DNA of 64,000 bases from Alistipes sp. (GTDB lineage Bacteria > Bacteroidota > Bacteroidia > Bacteroidales > Rikenellaceae): the NCBI GenBank assembly GCA_029060215.1, contig JAIDUK010000005.1, positions 1 through 64,000 on the forward strand, given 5' to 3'. The notes under the pieces are model-generated. The model saw nothing but the letters and a program-made list of their open reading frames with translations. It did no database searches and was not told the origin of the DNA. Below, piece after piece: positions 17,112 through 27,372 of this stretch (position 1 is its first letter; each line of letters starts with the position of its first letter). Both the position numbers and the translations under genes were made by a program.

Positions 17112-18941
17112 TCAGACGGACGGATGGAAGAACTCCTCGATCTTGCGGGCCTTGGCTTCGCCCACCAGAGCGGAGAGTTCGCCGAAATTGGCAGCCTTGA
17201 CCTTGGAGACCGTGCGGAAATGCTGCAAGAGTGTGCGGACGGTCTTCTCGCCCACACCGGGAATCTGCTCCAGTTCGCTATGGATGAACGCCTTGCTGCG
17301 CTTCTGCCGGTGGAACGAAATGGCGAAGCGGTGCACCTCTTCCTGAATATGCGCGAAGAGATGGAATAGCGGCGAAGTAGGCCGCAGCCCGACCGCCAAA
17401 GGCGGATAGCCGCACAACAACTCGGCCGTGCGGTGGCGGCTGTCCTTGGCCAGCCCGGCGATGGGGATGTCGAGCTGCAAATACTCCAGCACCTCGTGGA
17501 TCGCCCCCATCTGCCCCTTGCCGCCGTCGGCGATGATCAGATCGGGCAGTTCGGCCCCTTCGGCCACGAGCCGGCTGTAGCGCCGGTAGACTATTTCGCG
17601 CATCGAAGCGTAGTCGTCGGGCCCCTCGACGGTCTTGATGTTGAAATGGCGGTACTCCTTGCGCGAGGGTTTGCCGTCGCGGAAAACGACGCACGAAGCC
17701 ACCGGGTGCGAACCCTGCAAATTGGAGTTGTCGAAGCACTCGATATGGCGCGGCGGACGCTCCAGACGCAGTTCTTTCTGCATGGCGTTCATCAGACGTT
17801 CGGCATGCCGTTCGGGATTCTTGATTTCGAGGTTCTTGAGTTGTTCGGCGCGGTAGATGCGGGCGCTTTTCTGCGAAAATTCGAGCAGGTCGAACTTCTC
17901 CCCCCGTTTGGGTACGGTGAAAGTCACGCCGTCGAACAGCAGCGTAGTCGACGGCAGAAACGGCACGATCACCTCGCGGGCCAGTTCGCCCCCAGCAATA
18001 TGCTCCACCACGTGTTGGATGGCCAGCGTGAGCATGTCGCGCTCGTCGGCCCCGACGCCCGTGGACAGACGCACGGTGGAGACCCCGACGACCGAACCGT
18101 GGCGGATCCGGACAAAATTGCAGTAGGCCACATCGTCGTCGGGCAGAAGCGAAAAGACATCGACATCGACAATGCGGGCGCTGACGATCACCGACTTGCC
18201 CGCGTAGTGATCGAGCGCATCGAGCCGCTGTTTGTAGCGCTGCGCCTGCTCGAACCGGAGCGCCGCCGCGGCCCGGGCCATCTCCTCCTCCAGATAGGTG
18301 CGCACAGGGCGCAGGTCGCCCTTGAGTATCGAAACCACCAGCTCCACCTGCTTGTCGTACTCTTCTTCCGACTGCGCCCCCACGCAAGGGCCCTTGCAGT
18401 TACCGAGGTGGTACTGGAGACAGACCGAATACTTGCCGCGGGCGATCAACTCGGGAGCAAGGTTGAGTTTGCAGGTGCGCAGCGGCACCACCTCGCGGAT
18501 GAATTCCAGCACGCTGTGCTGCATCATGCCCGACCCGTAGGGACCGAAATACTGCGATCCGTCGCGCTGGAGCTGCCGCGTCGACTGCACGCGGGGGAAA
18601 TGTTCGCGCCGCACGACAATCCACGGGTAGGTCTTGTCGTCCTTGAGCAGGATGTTGTAGCGCGGCTGAAGGGTCTTGATGAGCGAATTTTCCAGCAGCA
18701 GGGCGTCGGTTTCGCTGCCCACGACGATATGGCGGATTTCGGCGATCTGCTTCACCAGAACGCGGACCTTGGCGCTATGTTCCTTGCTCTGAACAAAATA
18801 CGAGGATACCCGTTTGCGCAGGCTTTTGGCCTTGCCGACATAGATGATCGTGCCGGAGCGGTCCACGAACTGGTAGACGCCCGGCGACAAAGGCAGCAGA
18901 GCCACCTGTTCGCGAAGGGTAGATTTGTCGGATTCGGCCAT
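17112..18941 (-). CDS. uvrC: Excinuclease ABC subunit C
   Basis: SPGVYQFVDRSGTIIYVGKAKSLRKRVSSYF GIY-YIG domain, IECFDNSNLQGSHPVASCVVF, C-terminal HhH. Confidence 0.97.
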   Translation of the reverse strand: MAESDKSTLREQVALLPLSPGVYQFVDRSGTIIYVGKAKSLRKRVSSYFVQSKEHSAKVRVLVKQIAEIRHIVVGSETDALLLENSLIKTLQPRYNILLKDDKTYPWIVVRREHFPRVQSTRQLQRDGSQYFGPYGSGMMQHSVLEFIREVVPLRTCKLNLAPELIARGKYSVCLQYHLGNCKGPCVGAQSEEEYDKQVELVVSILKGDLRPVRTYLEEEMARAAAALRFEQAQRYKQRLDALDHYAGKSVIVSARIVDVDVFSLLPDDDVAYCNFVRIRHGSVVGVSTVRLSTGVGADERDMLTLAIQHVVEHIAGGELAREVIVPFLPSTTLLFDGVTFTVPKRGEKFDLLEFSQKSARIYRAEQLKNLEIKNPERHAERLMNAMQKELRLERPPRHIECFDNSNLQGSHPVASCVVFRDGKPSRKEYRHFNIKTVEGPDDYASMREIVYRRYSRLVAEGAELPDLIIADGGKGQMGAIHEVLEYLQLDIPIAGLAKDSRHRTAELLCGYPPLAVGLRPTSPLFHLFAHIQEEVHRFAISFHRQKRSKAFIHSELEQIPGVGEKTVRTLLQHFRTVSKVKAANFGELSALVGEAKARKIEEFFHPSV

Positions 18942-19147
18942 GCGTCTGCAAATGTAGAAAATTTTTCACAAAACACGGGTCCCGGCCCCCGTGCGCACAA
19001 AGGGGCCGCGGCTGTTTGTTTTATTGGGCCGAACGCCGTATCTTTGCGCTCAAACCATTCATATTCATGCAGATTTTCCCGCCCCGGCAAAGCCCGAGCG
19101 AATCCGGCTCTGCCCCCGTTCCATCGAAAACACTCAAGTTCATGCCT

Positions 19148-20074
19148 ATGAAGAAAACATGGCTCCTTCTGTCGGCCGGCGTGCTGGCCTTTTCGTGCGT
19201 CGACAGCGCCTACGACCTCGACCGGATAGACAACACGCAGCTGGCCGTCGGCAGCGACGAATCCGACTTCGCGGCCCCGCTGGTGACCGTCACGGTCCTG
19301 CTCGACGACATCCACGACACCGAAGGTTCGTTGCAGGAGATGCTGGCCGAAGCCGACATCTGGCTGCCGTCCGAACTGCCCGACGGCGCCGACTACGTCG
19401 ATTTCCAGCGGCTCTACTCCGACGACGTCTATCTGGGTTCCCTGACCGGAGCGCTGGTCGACGAGATGACACAGGACCCGGCCAAACTCGACACGGTGGC
19501 CGATCTGGTCTGGAGATGCTACAAACAGGACTTCCTCGCCCTGCTGGGGCTCGAAGGGGCGGCGGTCGACAAGAGCCGCTTCACGGAAGCGTTCGTCAAC
19601 CTGTTCGCAACGAGCGACGCACTGCGCCAGCAGACCGAAAAGGCAGCCCGCAAGTTCCTGATCCTGCTGCAAGTATCGGACCTCGACTACGAGTTGGGGG
19701 CCATCGATCTGGGCGAGGCCCTCGACATGCTGACCGAAAACCTCGACCCGGCCGGGACGCCCGATCCGGTCAACACGCTCAGCATCGAAGGCCGGGTGGA
19801 GAGCACGCTGCCGCTGAGTATGCTGCTGTCGCCGGTCTTCACCCCGACGGGACTGACCCTTTCGCCCTTCGCCATAGCCCCGGACACGACCACCGAGCTG
19901 ACCCCGACGCGAATCTACGCCGAAGACCTGCGGGCTATGTCCCAGACAAACAACCTTGCCATCCATGTGCCGGTGGCTCTGCAACGCTACTACCCCGGCC
20001 GGACGCTCGACACGCGCCCCATAACCATCCGGCTGAGCCTGCACAAGACCGGAGCGCTCAACCTCGATTTCTGA
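19148..20074 (+). CDS. Hypothetical lipoprotein
   Basis: MKKTWLLLSAGVLAFSCVDSAYDLDRID lipobox; TATCTTTG promoter near 19030. Confidence 0.7.
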   Translation: MKKTWLLLSAGVLAFSCVDSAYDLDRIDNTQLAVGSDESDFAAPLVTVTVLLDDIHDTEGSLQEMLAEADIWLPSELPDGADYVDFQRLYSDDVYLGSLTGALVDEMTQDPAKLDTVADLVWRCYKQDFLALLGLEGAAVDKSRFTEAFVNLFATSDALRQQTEKAARKFLILLQVSDLDYELGAIDLGEALDMLTENLDPAGTPDPVNTLSIEGRVESTLPLSMLLSPVFTPTGLTLSPFAIAPDTTTELTPTRIYAEDLRAMSQTNNLAIHVPVALQRYYPGRTLDTRPITIRLSLHKTGALNLDF

Positions 20075-20081
20075 CGATCCT

Positions 20082-21443
20082 ATGAAAAAGATTCCTATAT
20101 TTATAATAGCGCTCCTGCTCACGGCCGCCGCCGGAGCCCAGAACCCGACGGCCTATTTCATGGAAGGGAGCACGTTCCGCACCCAGTTCAATCCGGCGTT
20201 CGCCCCGCACCGCGGCTACTTTAACGTGCCGGTGGCCGGCGGCGTGCAGGCCAGCCTGCACAGCAGCCTTGCGTTCGACCGGCTGCTCTACCCCCGGAAC
20301 GGAGAGCTGGTGTCGTTTCTGCATCCGGCAGTATCGACGGCCGACGCCTTGCGCGACATCCGCGACAAGAACACGCTTTCGACCAGCGAGCGCATCAACC
20401 TGCTCGGGTTCGGCAGCTACACCCGCAACCGCAAACACTTCTGGGCGTTCGACCTCAACCTGCGCACCGATGCGTCGCTCAACATCCCGGGCCGCCTGTT
20501 CGAGTTCGTCAAGCGCGGCACCGACGGTCCCATTCGCGGCATGGGGCTCAACTTCGAGGCCTATGCCGACGCAGGCTTCTCCTACTCTTTCCCGCTGCTC
20601 GGCGACAAGCTCTACATCGGCGCCAAGGCCAAGGCGATCGTCGGGCTCGCCCGCGGAAAGCTGACTTTCGAGCGGATGGACGTAACGCTGCACGACGACC
20701 GCTGGGCCGTAGACGGGCTGACGACCATCGATGCCAACATCCCCGGCGCAACGGTCAACTACCGCTACGACGACAACGGCGATCCCTACTTCGGGCTGAA
20801 CGACATCCGCATGAAAAGCTTCAGGCCCACGGGCTACGGGTTCGCGGTCGATCTGGGCGCAACGTACGACGTGCTGCCCGACTTGCAGGTGTCGCTGGCC
20901 GTGACCGACTTGGGATTCATCGGCTGGAGCAAGACCGACAACATTCGGGGCCATGCGGCCGACGTGGTGGAATATACGGGCATCACCGTAGAGAACGACC
21001 GGACCTCTTCTTCGCCCGACTTCTCGTTCGACGAGCTGACGCGCTTCCGCCCCGACGAAAGCGCCGCATCTTCGCGCATGTTGCAGGCGTCGCTCAACGC
21101 AGGCGCAGAATATTTCCTGTGGAACCATCGCGTGGGTTTCGGCTTGCTCTATCAGGCTCGCTTCCTCCATTTCGCCACCCTGCACAGCGTGACCGGATCG
21201 GTGAACTTCTCGCCCGTGAAGTGGTTCACGCTGACAGGAAGCTACACCCGCACAAGCCGCTGCGGCGGTTCGCTGGGCCTTGCGCTGAACCTCTGCCCGG
21301 GGTGGATCCACTTCTTCTTGGCGACCGACTTGGCCACGGCCCGTTTCTCGCCGCAATACATCCCCGTGCACCAGCGTTCGGCCAATGTCACGTTCGGGCT
21401 CGGTTTCCCGCTCGGCAAAAAGGGCGTGCGGACCCGGCAATAG
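20082..21443 (+). CDS. DUF5723-like outer membrane protein
   Basis: Signal peptide; AYFMEGSTFRTQFNPAFAPHRGYFNVP and alternating beta-barrel-like pattern. Confidence 0.75.
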   Translation: MKKIPIFIIALLLTAAAGAQNPTAYFMEGSTFRTQFNPAFAPHRGYFNVPVAGGVQASLHSSLAFDRLLYPRNGELVSFLHPAVSTADALRDIRDKNTLSTSERINLLGFGSYTRNRKHFWAFDLNLRTDASLNIPGRLFEFVKRGTDGPIRGMGLNFEAYADAGFSYSFPLLGDKLYIGAKAKAIVGLARGKLTFERMDVTLHDDRWAVDGLTTIDANIPGATVNYRYDDNGDPYFGLNDIRMKSFRPTGYGFAVDLGATYDVLPDLQVSLAVTDLGFIGWSKTDNIRGHAADVVEYTGITVENDRTSSSPDFSFDELTRFRPDESAASSRMLQASLNAGAEYFLWNHRVGFGLLYQARFLHFATLHSVTGSVNFSPVKWFTLTGSYTRTSRCGGSLGLALNLCPGWIHFFLATDLATARFSPQYIPVHQRSANVTFGLGFPLGKKGVRTRQ

Positions 21444-21689
21444 CCCGCCGCGCCGAAAAACGGGTCCGAACCTCGCGACAGGGCCCTTTTTCTCCCGGAT
21501 ACGCCCTTTGCTCAGCGGCCGTATCCGGGAATTTTGCATGCCCCGATACCGGATAAGGTTCGCGGCGATGCGGAAAAATGCGAGCCCCGACCCGGGAAAA
21601 GGTTTCGGAATTATCGATTTCAGACGTACCCATACCAGATTCGGGCACAGGTATTGCAAATTCAGAATCTTTGCGTATCTTTGTGGTGT

Positions 21690-21837
21690 TGGAGAAATCC
21701 GGGTAGCGCCGGAGCCTCCCGCACCGGCGGAAAACAAGGCCGGAGCGAACATACAGCAAACCTTTGCGGCGGTCCGAACTCTGTGTGAAGTTGCGTCACT
21801 GAACTCGAATTCTTCAACGGGCCGCCGCCTTTTTTTG
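21690..21837 (+). ncRNA. Candidate small RNA of unknown family
   Basis: TTG-N18-TATCTTTG promoter (21655-21683), internal CGCCGG/CCGGCG hairpin, terminator stem GCGGCGGTCCG (21766-21776)/CGGGCCGCCGC (21818-21828) followed by T7; no plausible CDS. Confidence 0.55.
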
Positions 21838-21845
21838 TCTGCGCG

Positions 21846-21879
21846 AAAGCCGCATCGTCCTCGAAGCGATGCGGCTTTT
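21846..21879. terminator. Bidirectional intrinsic terminator
   Basis: AAAGCCGCATCG-tcctcgaag-CGATGCGGCTTTT. Confidence 0.6.
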
Positions 21880-21897
21880 CCATGCCGGCGTGCGGCC

Positions 21898-22683
21898 TTA
21901 GCCGAAGAGCGGAACCCGCTGCTGCCGCAGCGCCTGTTCCATCAGATGCCGCCCGGCTTCGACGATTTCGGCGGCGCGGTAGAACTCGAATACGCCGAAC
22001 AGGTCGCAGGGAAGTTCCACGAGCAGATCGGGCGGGTAGAGCCGGCACATAAGCCGCGTGATGCGCTGGATCATGATCTCCGAAGAGACGGAGATCAGGT
22101 TGTAATAGTTGAACGACCCGCACAGCCCCGAAAACGAAGCGCTGACGTCCACGGCGGCCAGCAGATCGCCCGGCTGCCGACGCACGCGGTTGAGCGGCAG
22201 CGGATTGACCGTCCCGCCGTCGATGAGCACCATGCCGTGCGAGCGCACGGGCCGGAACACCGACGGAATGGAGATCGACGAGCGGATGGCGTCGAACAGA
22301 TCGCCGTGGTCGAAGACCACCTCGCGCCCCGTGATGAGGTCGGCGGCAACGGCGGCGAACGGCACCGCAAGCTGTTCGATCCGCACGTCGGGCACAAGCC
22401 CTTTCAGCGCCTTCATGATGCGGTTGCCTTTGACCAGCCCCTCGGAACTGAACGCCAGATCGACCATGGCCAGTACTTTGTAGCGGTCCAGACCGCATAT
22501 CCATTCCCGGAACTGCGGCAGGCACCCCGCCGCATACATCCCCCCGACCAACGCACCCATCGAGGTCCCGGCCACGGACGAAATGACGAACCCGGCCTCT
22601 TCCAGCGCTTCGATGGCCCCGATGTGGGCCACGCCCCGCGCCCCGCCGCCGCTCAGCACCAAAGCGATCTTTCGTTTCTGCAT
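21898..22683 (-). CDS. Patatin-like phospholipase family protein
   Basis: ALVLSGGGARGVAHIGAIEALEEAG...SVAGTSMGALVGG and VLIDGGTVNPLP (GxSxG and DGG motifs). Confidence 0.93.
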   Translation of the reverse strand: MQKRKIALVLSGGGARGVAHIGAIEALEEAGFVISSVAGTSMGALVGGMYAAGCLPQFREWICGLDRYKVLAMVDLAFSSEGLVKGNRIMKALKGLVPDVRIEQLAVPFAAVAADLITGREVVFDHGDLFDAIRSSISIPSVFRPVRSHGMVLIDGGTVNPLPLNRVRRQPGDLLAAVDVSASFSGLCGSFNYYNLISVSSEIMIQRITRLMCRLYPPDLLVELPCDLFGVFEFYRAAEIVEAGRHLMEQALRQQRVPLFG

Positions 22684-22753
22684 AGGTTATGGACGATCCG
22701 TTCAAGCAACCCTGCGCAAAATGCACGCATCGTGCCGAACCGGCCGCCCCGGG

Positions 22754-23473
22754 CTACCGGCCGCAGAAGATCCGGTCCATCGCCACGTCGTGCGGTTCGG
22801 CAGGCAGCGCGTCGGTCAGTTGGTGGGGATAGCACACACCCGCTTTGAAGGCCCGCACGCCGGGTTGCGAGAGATAGCGGTCGTAGAAACCCCGGCCGCG
22901 GCCCAGCCGGGCACCGTCGGGGGTGAAAGCCACGCCCGGAACCACCACAAGGTCGATCTCGCCGGGCGGACACAGCACCGCATCGGGTCCCGGCTCGGCG
23001 ATGCCAAAAGCCCCGCGAACCATGACGGCAGGGTCGTAATCGTAGAACTGCATCGAATCGCCCTCGACCCGCGGCACGACGATGCGCTTCTCCCGGCTCC
23101 AGCCGCTCAGGGCGGCAGCCGTATCGGGTTCATCGGGCAATGCGCAGAACACTCCCACGCACCGGGCCGCGGCGAACTCCGCCGACCGGGCCACCGCGCC
23201 GAAAATCCGCGCCGAAACAGCGCGGCGCTCCTCGTCGGGCAAAGCCCTGTTGAGCGCCTTCATGGCCGCCCGCAACTCCACCTTGTCCATACGCTCCCGC
23301 TTTTTCTCCCGGCAATACACGCCGGCCAAGGTGCCTGCATTGCAAATAAAGAACACGACACCCGCCGCAAGGCATGCTTCGACATGGGTTGCGGCTCCGA
23401 CCGCAACCAAAAGGAACGACAGGATCATTCCGACAACCGGATATCCGAAACCTCTTTTCATAGATCCGCGCAA
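22754..23473 (-). CDS. 5-formyltetrahydrofolate cyclo-ligase, with in-frame N-terminal membrane-like extension (canonical start near 23290)
   Basis: MDKVELRAAMKALNRALPDEERR...LVVVPGVAFTPDGARLGRGRGFYDRYL motif; the extension MKRGFGYPVVGMILSFLLVAVG... is hydrophobic. Confidence 0.88.
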   Translation of the reverse strand: MRGSMKRGFGYPVVGMILSFLLVAVGAATHVEACLAAGVVFFICNAGTLAGVYCREKKRERMDKVELRAAMKALNRALPDEERRAVSARIFGAVARSAEFAAARCVGVFCALPDEPDTAAALSGWSREKRIVVPRVEGDSMQFYDYDPAVMVRGAFGIAEPGPDAVLCPPGEIDLVVVPGVAFTPDGARLGRGRGFYDRYLSQPGVRAFKAGVCYPHQLTDALPAEPHDVAMDRIFCGR

Positions 23474-23705
23474 AAACCATCGCCGCCAACGCAGCGGCCG
23501 TTCGGCATTAATACGTTACAAGATAGCCAATCTTCATCGACTGTCCAAATATTTTCCGCGCTCCGGTTCGAGGCCGCCTATCGCGAAGACAATCAAACCG
23601 ATTTTCTTTGTTATTCCGCAAACAATACCTATCTTTGCGGCAGCTTGCCGCGGCAAGCCCCGTTTCCGGCAACACGAACATTACAAATATAACAAATTTA
23701 TCCCT

Positions 23706-24410
23706 ATGAGCTGTTTTCTCTGCAATTCATCGGTGGGCAAGAAGCTGGTGATGAGCGTCTCGGGCTGCGTGCTGGTGCTCTTCATCCTCTTCCACATGTC
23801 CATGAACCTGACGGCGATCTTCTCGCCCGAAGCCTACAACACGATCTGCTCGCTGCTGGGCGCCAACTGGTATGCGCTGGTAGCGACGGCCGGTCTGGCA
23901 GCCATCGTGGCGCTGCACTTCATCTACGCCATCGTCCTGACGCTGAACAACTACCGCGCGCGCGGCTCGCAGCGCTACGAGGTGACGGTCAAGGAGCGCG
24001 GCGTGTCGTGGGCTTCGAAAAACATGCTCGTGCTGGGCTTCATCGTAGTGGGCGGTCTGGCGCTCCACCTGTTCAACTTCTGGGCGAAGATGCAGTTGGT
24101 GGAACTGACGGGCAGCCATGTGAACTCGCTGGGCTACGCCCCCACCGACGGAGCGACGCTGATCGCCTACACCTTCTCGCAGTGGTACTATGTACTGATC
24201 TATCTGGTATGGTTCGCCGCCCTGTGGTTCCACCTGACCCACGGCGTGTGGTCGATGTTCCAGACCGCAGGCTGGGCCAACGACACGTGGTACCCGCGCC
24301 TGAAGTGCATCGCCAACATCGTGGCCACGATCGTATTCCTCGGCTTCGCGGCAGTGGTCGCGATCTACTTCGCCAAGAGCCTCTGCCCCTGCTGCGCAGG
24401 CGCCTGCTAA
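23706..24410 (+). CDS. Succinate dehydrogenase/fumarate reductase cytochrome b subunit
   Basis: Five hydrophobic helices with conserved His; directly upstream of flavoprotein and Fe-S subunits. Confidence 0.93.
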   Translation: MSCFLCNSSVGKKLVMSVSGCVLVLFILFHMSMNLTAIFSPEAYNTICSLLGANWYALVATAGLAAIVALHFIYAIVLTLNNYRARGSQRYEVTVKERGVSWASKNMLVLGFIVVGGLALHLFNFWAKMQLVELTGSHVNSLGYAPTDGATLIAYTFSQWYYVLIYLVWFAALWFHLTHGVWSMFQTAGWANDTWYPRLKCIANIVATIVFLGFAAVVAIYFAKSLCPCCAGAC

Positions 24411-24444
24411 CATACATTCGGACAATCTAACGCACACAACGAAC

Positions 24445-26391
24445 ATGGCTTTCAAATTAGATGCTAAAATTCCCGCCGGCGAACTCGCCCAGAAGTGGAG
24501 CAGCCACAAGGCGGCGATCAAAGTCGTAAGCCCCGCCAACAAGCGCAAACTCGACGTCATCATCGTCGGTACGGGTCTGGGCGGCGCCTCCGCAGCCGCC
24601 TCGCTCGGCGAGCTGGGTTACAACGTCAAGATATTCTGCATACAGGATTCGCCCCGCCGCGCCCACTCGATCGCAGCGCAGGGCGGTATCAATGCGGCCA
24701 AGAACTACCAGAACGACAACGATTCGGTCTACCGCCTGTTCTACGACACGATCAAGGGCGGCGACTACCGTGCCCGCGAAGCCAACGTCTACCGTTTGGC
24801 CGAGGTTTCGAACCTGATCATCGACCAATGCGTGGCGCAGGGCGTGCCGTTCGCCCGCGAATACGGCGGCCTGCTGGCCAACCGTTCGTTCGGCGGCGCG
24901 CAGGTGTCGCGTACGTTCTATGCCCGCGGACAGACGGGCCAGCAGCTTCTGCTGGGCGCCTATGCCGCGCTGAACAAGGAGATCGCCGCAGGTTCGGTCA
25001 AGAGCTACCCGCGTCATGAGATGCTCGACATCGTGGTCGAGGACGGCGAGGCCAAGGGCATCATCGCCCGCAACTTGGTCACGGGCGAAATCGAGCGCCA
25101 CGGAGCCCATGCGGTGGTCATCGCCACGGGCGGCTACGGCAACGTCTTCTTCCTGTCGACCAACGCCATGGCTTCGAACGGTTCGGCGGCATTCCAGTGC
25201 TACCGCAAGGGGGCAGGCTTCGCCAACCCCTGCTTCACGCAGATCCACCCCACCTGCATCCCCGTCCACGGCGACCAGCAGTCGAAGCTGACCCTCATGT
25301 CGGAATCGCTACGCAACGACGGCCGCATCTGGGTGCCCAAGAAGCTGGAAGACGTGAAAGCCATCCGCTCGGGTGCCAAGAAACCTTCGGACATCGCCGA
25401 GGAAGACCGCGACTACTATCTGGAGCGCCGCTACCCGGCGTTCGGCAACCTCGTGCCGCGCGACGTGGCATCGCGTGCGGCCAAGGAGCGCTGCGACGCC
25501 GGCTACGGCGTCAACGAGACCGGTCTGGCCGTATTCCTCGACTTCAAGACCGCCATCGAGCGCCTCGGCAAGGAGATCATCAAGCAGCGCTACGGCAACC
25601 TCTTCGACATGTACGAGGAGATCACCGACGTGAGCCCCTACGAGGAGCCGATGCAGATCTTCCCCGCCGTGCACTACACCATGGGCGGCATCTGGGTCGA
25701 CTACAACCTCATGACCACCATCCCGGGTCTCTACGCCATCGGCGAAGCCAACTTCTCCGACCACGGAGCCAACCGTCTGGGCGCTTCGGCCTTGATGCAG
25801 GGTCTGGCCGACGGCTACTTCGTGCTGCCCTACACCATCGGCGACTACCTGTCGCACAAGATTCAGGCCCCCAAGGTCAAGACCGACACCGCAGCTTTCG
25901 ACGAGGCCGAAAAGGCCGTCAAGGAGAAGATCGCCAAGCTCTTCTCGATCAAGGGCAAGCAGTCGGTCGACGACATCCACAAGAAGTTGGGCCACATCAT
26001 GTGGGAGAACGTCGGCATGGCCCGTACCAAGGAGTCGCTCGAAAAGGCCATCGCCGAGATTCAGGCCCTGCGCAAGGAGTTCTGGGCAGACGTGAAGGTC
26101 GTCGGCACCGAAAACGAGTTCAACGTCGAGTTGGAGAAGGCGCTGCGTCTGGCCGACTTCCTCGAGTTGGGCGAGCTGATGGCCCGCGACGCGCTGAACC
26201 GCGAGGAGTCGTGCGGCGGGCACTTCCGTTCGGAGCACCAGACCGAAGAGGGCGAGGCCAAGCGCGACGACCAGAACTTCGTCTACGCCGCCGTGTGGGA
26301 GTACAAGGGCATGGACCAAGCTCCGGAGCTCACCAAGGAGCCGCTCGACTTCGAGTTCGTACACCCGGCCCAGCGCAATTACAAGGACTAA
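24445..26391 (+). CDS. Fumarate reductase/succinate dehydrogenase flavoprotein subunit
   Basis: [101 protein letters not shown]. Confidence 0.97.
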   Translation: MAFKLDAKIPAGELAQKWSSHKAAIKVVSPANKRKLDVIIVGTGLGGASAAASLGELGYNVKIFCIQDSPRRAHSIAAQGGINAAKNYQNDNDSVYRLFYDTIKGGDYRAREANVYRLAEVSNLIIDQCVAQGVPFAREYGGLLANRSFGGAQVSRTFYARGQTGQQLLLGAYAALNKEIAAGSVKSYPRHEMLDIVVEDGEAKGIIARNLVTGEIERHGAHAVVIATGGYGNVFFLSTNAMASNGSAAFQCYRKGAGFANPCFTQIHPTCIPVHGDQQSKLTLMSESLRNDGRIWVPKKLEDVKAIRSGAKKPSDIAEEDRDYYLERRYPAFGNLVPRDVASRAAKERCDAGYGVNETGLAVFLDFKTAIERLGKEIIKQRYGNLFDMYEEITDVSPYEEPMQIFPAVHYTMGGIWVDYNLMTTIPGLYAIGEANFSDHGANRLGASALMQGLADGYFVLPYTIGDYLSHKIQAPKVKTDTAAFDEAEKAVKEKIAKLFSIKGKQSVDDIHKKLGHIMWENVGMARTKESLEKAIAEIQALRKEFWADVKVVGTENEFNVELEKALRLADFLELGELMARDALNREESCGGHFRSEHQTEEGEAKRDDQNFVYAAVWEYKGMDQAPELTKEPLDFEFVHPAQRNYKD

Positions 26392-26428
26392 ACTTTCTGA
26401 CGTACAACTTTAACGACAATCTGGAATC

Positions 26429-27172
26429 ATGAATTTCACATTGAAAATATGGCGTCAGAAAGACGCCAAGTCGAAGGGCGCTTTCGAGACCTACAAAGTC
26501 GAGAACATCTCGGCCGACACGTCGTTTCTCGAAATGCTCGACATCCTGAACAACAACCTCATCCACGAAGGCAAGGAGCCCGTGGCTTTCGACCACGACT
26601 GCCGCGAGGGCATCTGCGGCATGTGTTCGCTGCACATCGACGGCCGGGCCCACGGTCCGGGCGACGGCGCCACCACCTGCCAGATCTACATGCGCAAGTT
26701 CAAAGACGGCGCAACGATCACCATCGAGCCGTGGCGTTCGGCGGCGTTCCCCGTCATCAAGGACTTGGTGGTGAACCGTTCGGCCTACGACCAGATTCTG
26801 CAAGCGGGCGGTTTCATCTCGGTGCGCACCAATTCGGTGCCCGACGCCAACGCCATTCCGATTCCCAAGGCCGATGCCGACGAATCGATGGACGCCGCCG
26901 CCTGCATCGGTTGCGGGGCCTGCGCCGCCACTTGCAAGAACGGTTCGGCCATGTTGTTCGTCGCTGCGCGCGTGTCGTCGCTGGCCAAGTTGCCGCAGGG
27001 CCGCGTCGAGGGCGCCCGCCGGGCCAAGGCCATGGTGGCCAAGATGGACGAGCTGGGATTCGGCAACTGCACCAACACGGGTGCTTGCCAAGCCGAGTGC
27101 CCCAAGTCGATTTCGATCGCTCACATCGCACGCCTGAACCGCGAATTCCTCGCCGCCAAGTTCGAGGACTAA
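26429..27172 (+). CDS. Fumarate reductase/succinate dehydrogenase iron-sulfur subunit
   Basis: [15 protein letters not shown] 2Fe-2S and [11 protein letters not shown] / CQAECPKSI Fe-S ligands. Confidence 0.97.
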   Translation: MNFTLKIWRQKDAKSKGAFETYKVENISADTSFLEMLDILNNNLIHEGKEPVAFDHDCREGICGMCSLHIDGRAHGPGDGATTCQIYMRKFKDGATITIEPWRSAAFPVIKDLVVNRSAYDQILQAGGFISVRTNSVPDANAIPIPKADADESMDAAACIGCGACAATCKNGSAMLFVAARVSSLAKLPQGRVEGARRAKAMVAKMDELGFGNCTNTGACQAECPKSISIAHIARLNREFLAAKFED

Positions 27173-27195
27173 GCCGTTCGGCCTTATTTCGCATG

Positions 27196-27230
27196 CAGCC
27201 GGAGCCCAGTCAGCTGGGCTCCGGCTGTTT
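27196..27230 (+). terminator. Intrinsic terminator after the fumarate reductase operon
   Basis: CAGCCGGAGCCCAG-tcag-CTGGGCTCCGGCTG then TTTTG. Confidence 0.7.
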
Positions 27231-27306
27231 TGTGGCCCTGCGTCTTGCATACGCTCGGCAGGGCTCCGGTCCGGATGCACCGTTCCGGTCCGCCCCGAGC
27301 ATAAAA

Positions 27307-27336
27307 ATTCCGGTTCGTTCGAGAACGAACCGGAAT
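27307..27336 (-). terminator. Intrinsic terminator for the PEGA-like gene pair
   Basis: ATTCCGGTTCGTTC-ga-GAACGAACCGGAAT; minus strand continues TTTTA. An 18-bp palindrome GGGCCGGACGTCCGGCCC lies beside it at 27348-27365. Confidence 0.6.
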
Positions 27337-27372
27337 CCCAACCGGAAGGGCCGGACGTCCGGCCCTTTTCCG

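Noticed and set aside
21690-21837. SRP (4.5S) RNA
   Set aside because: The conserved apical core could not be found; kept only as an unassigned candidate RNA.
27348-27365. Perfect 18-bp palindrome GGGCCGGACGTCCGGCCC as a regulatory operator
   Set aside because: It sits beside a terminator hairpin at the end of convergent genes and is better explained as part of termination structure.
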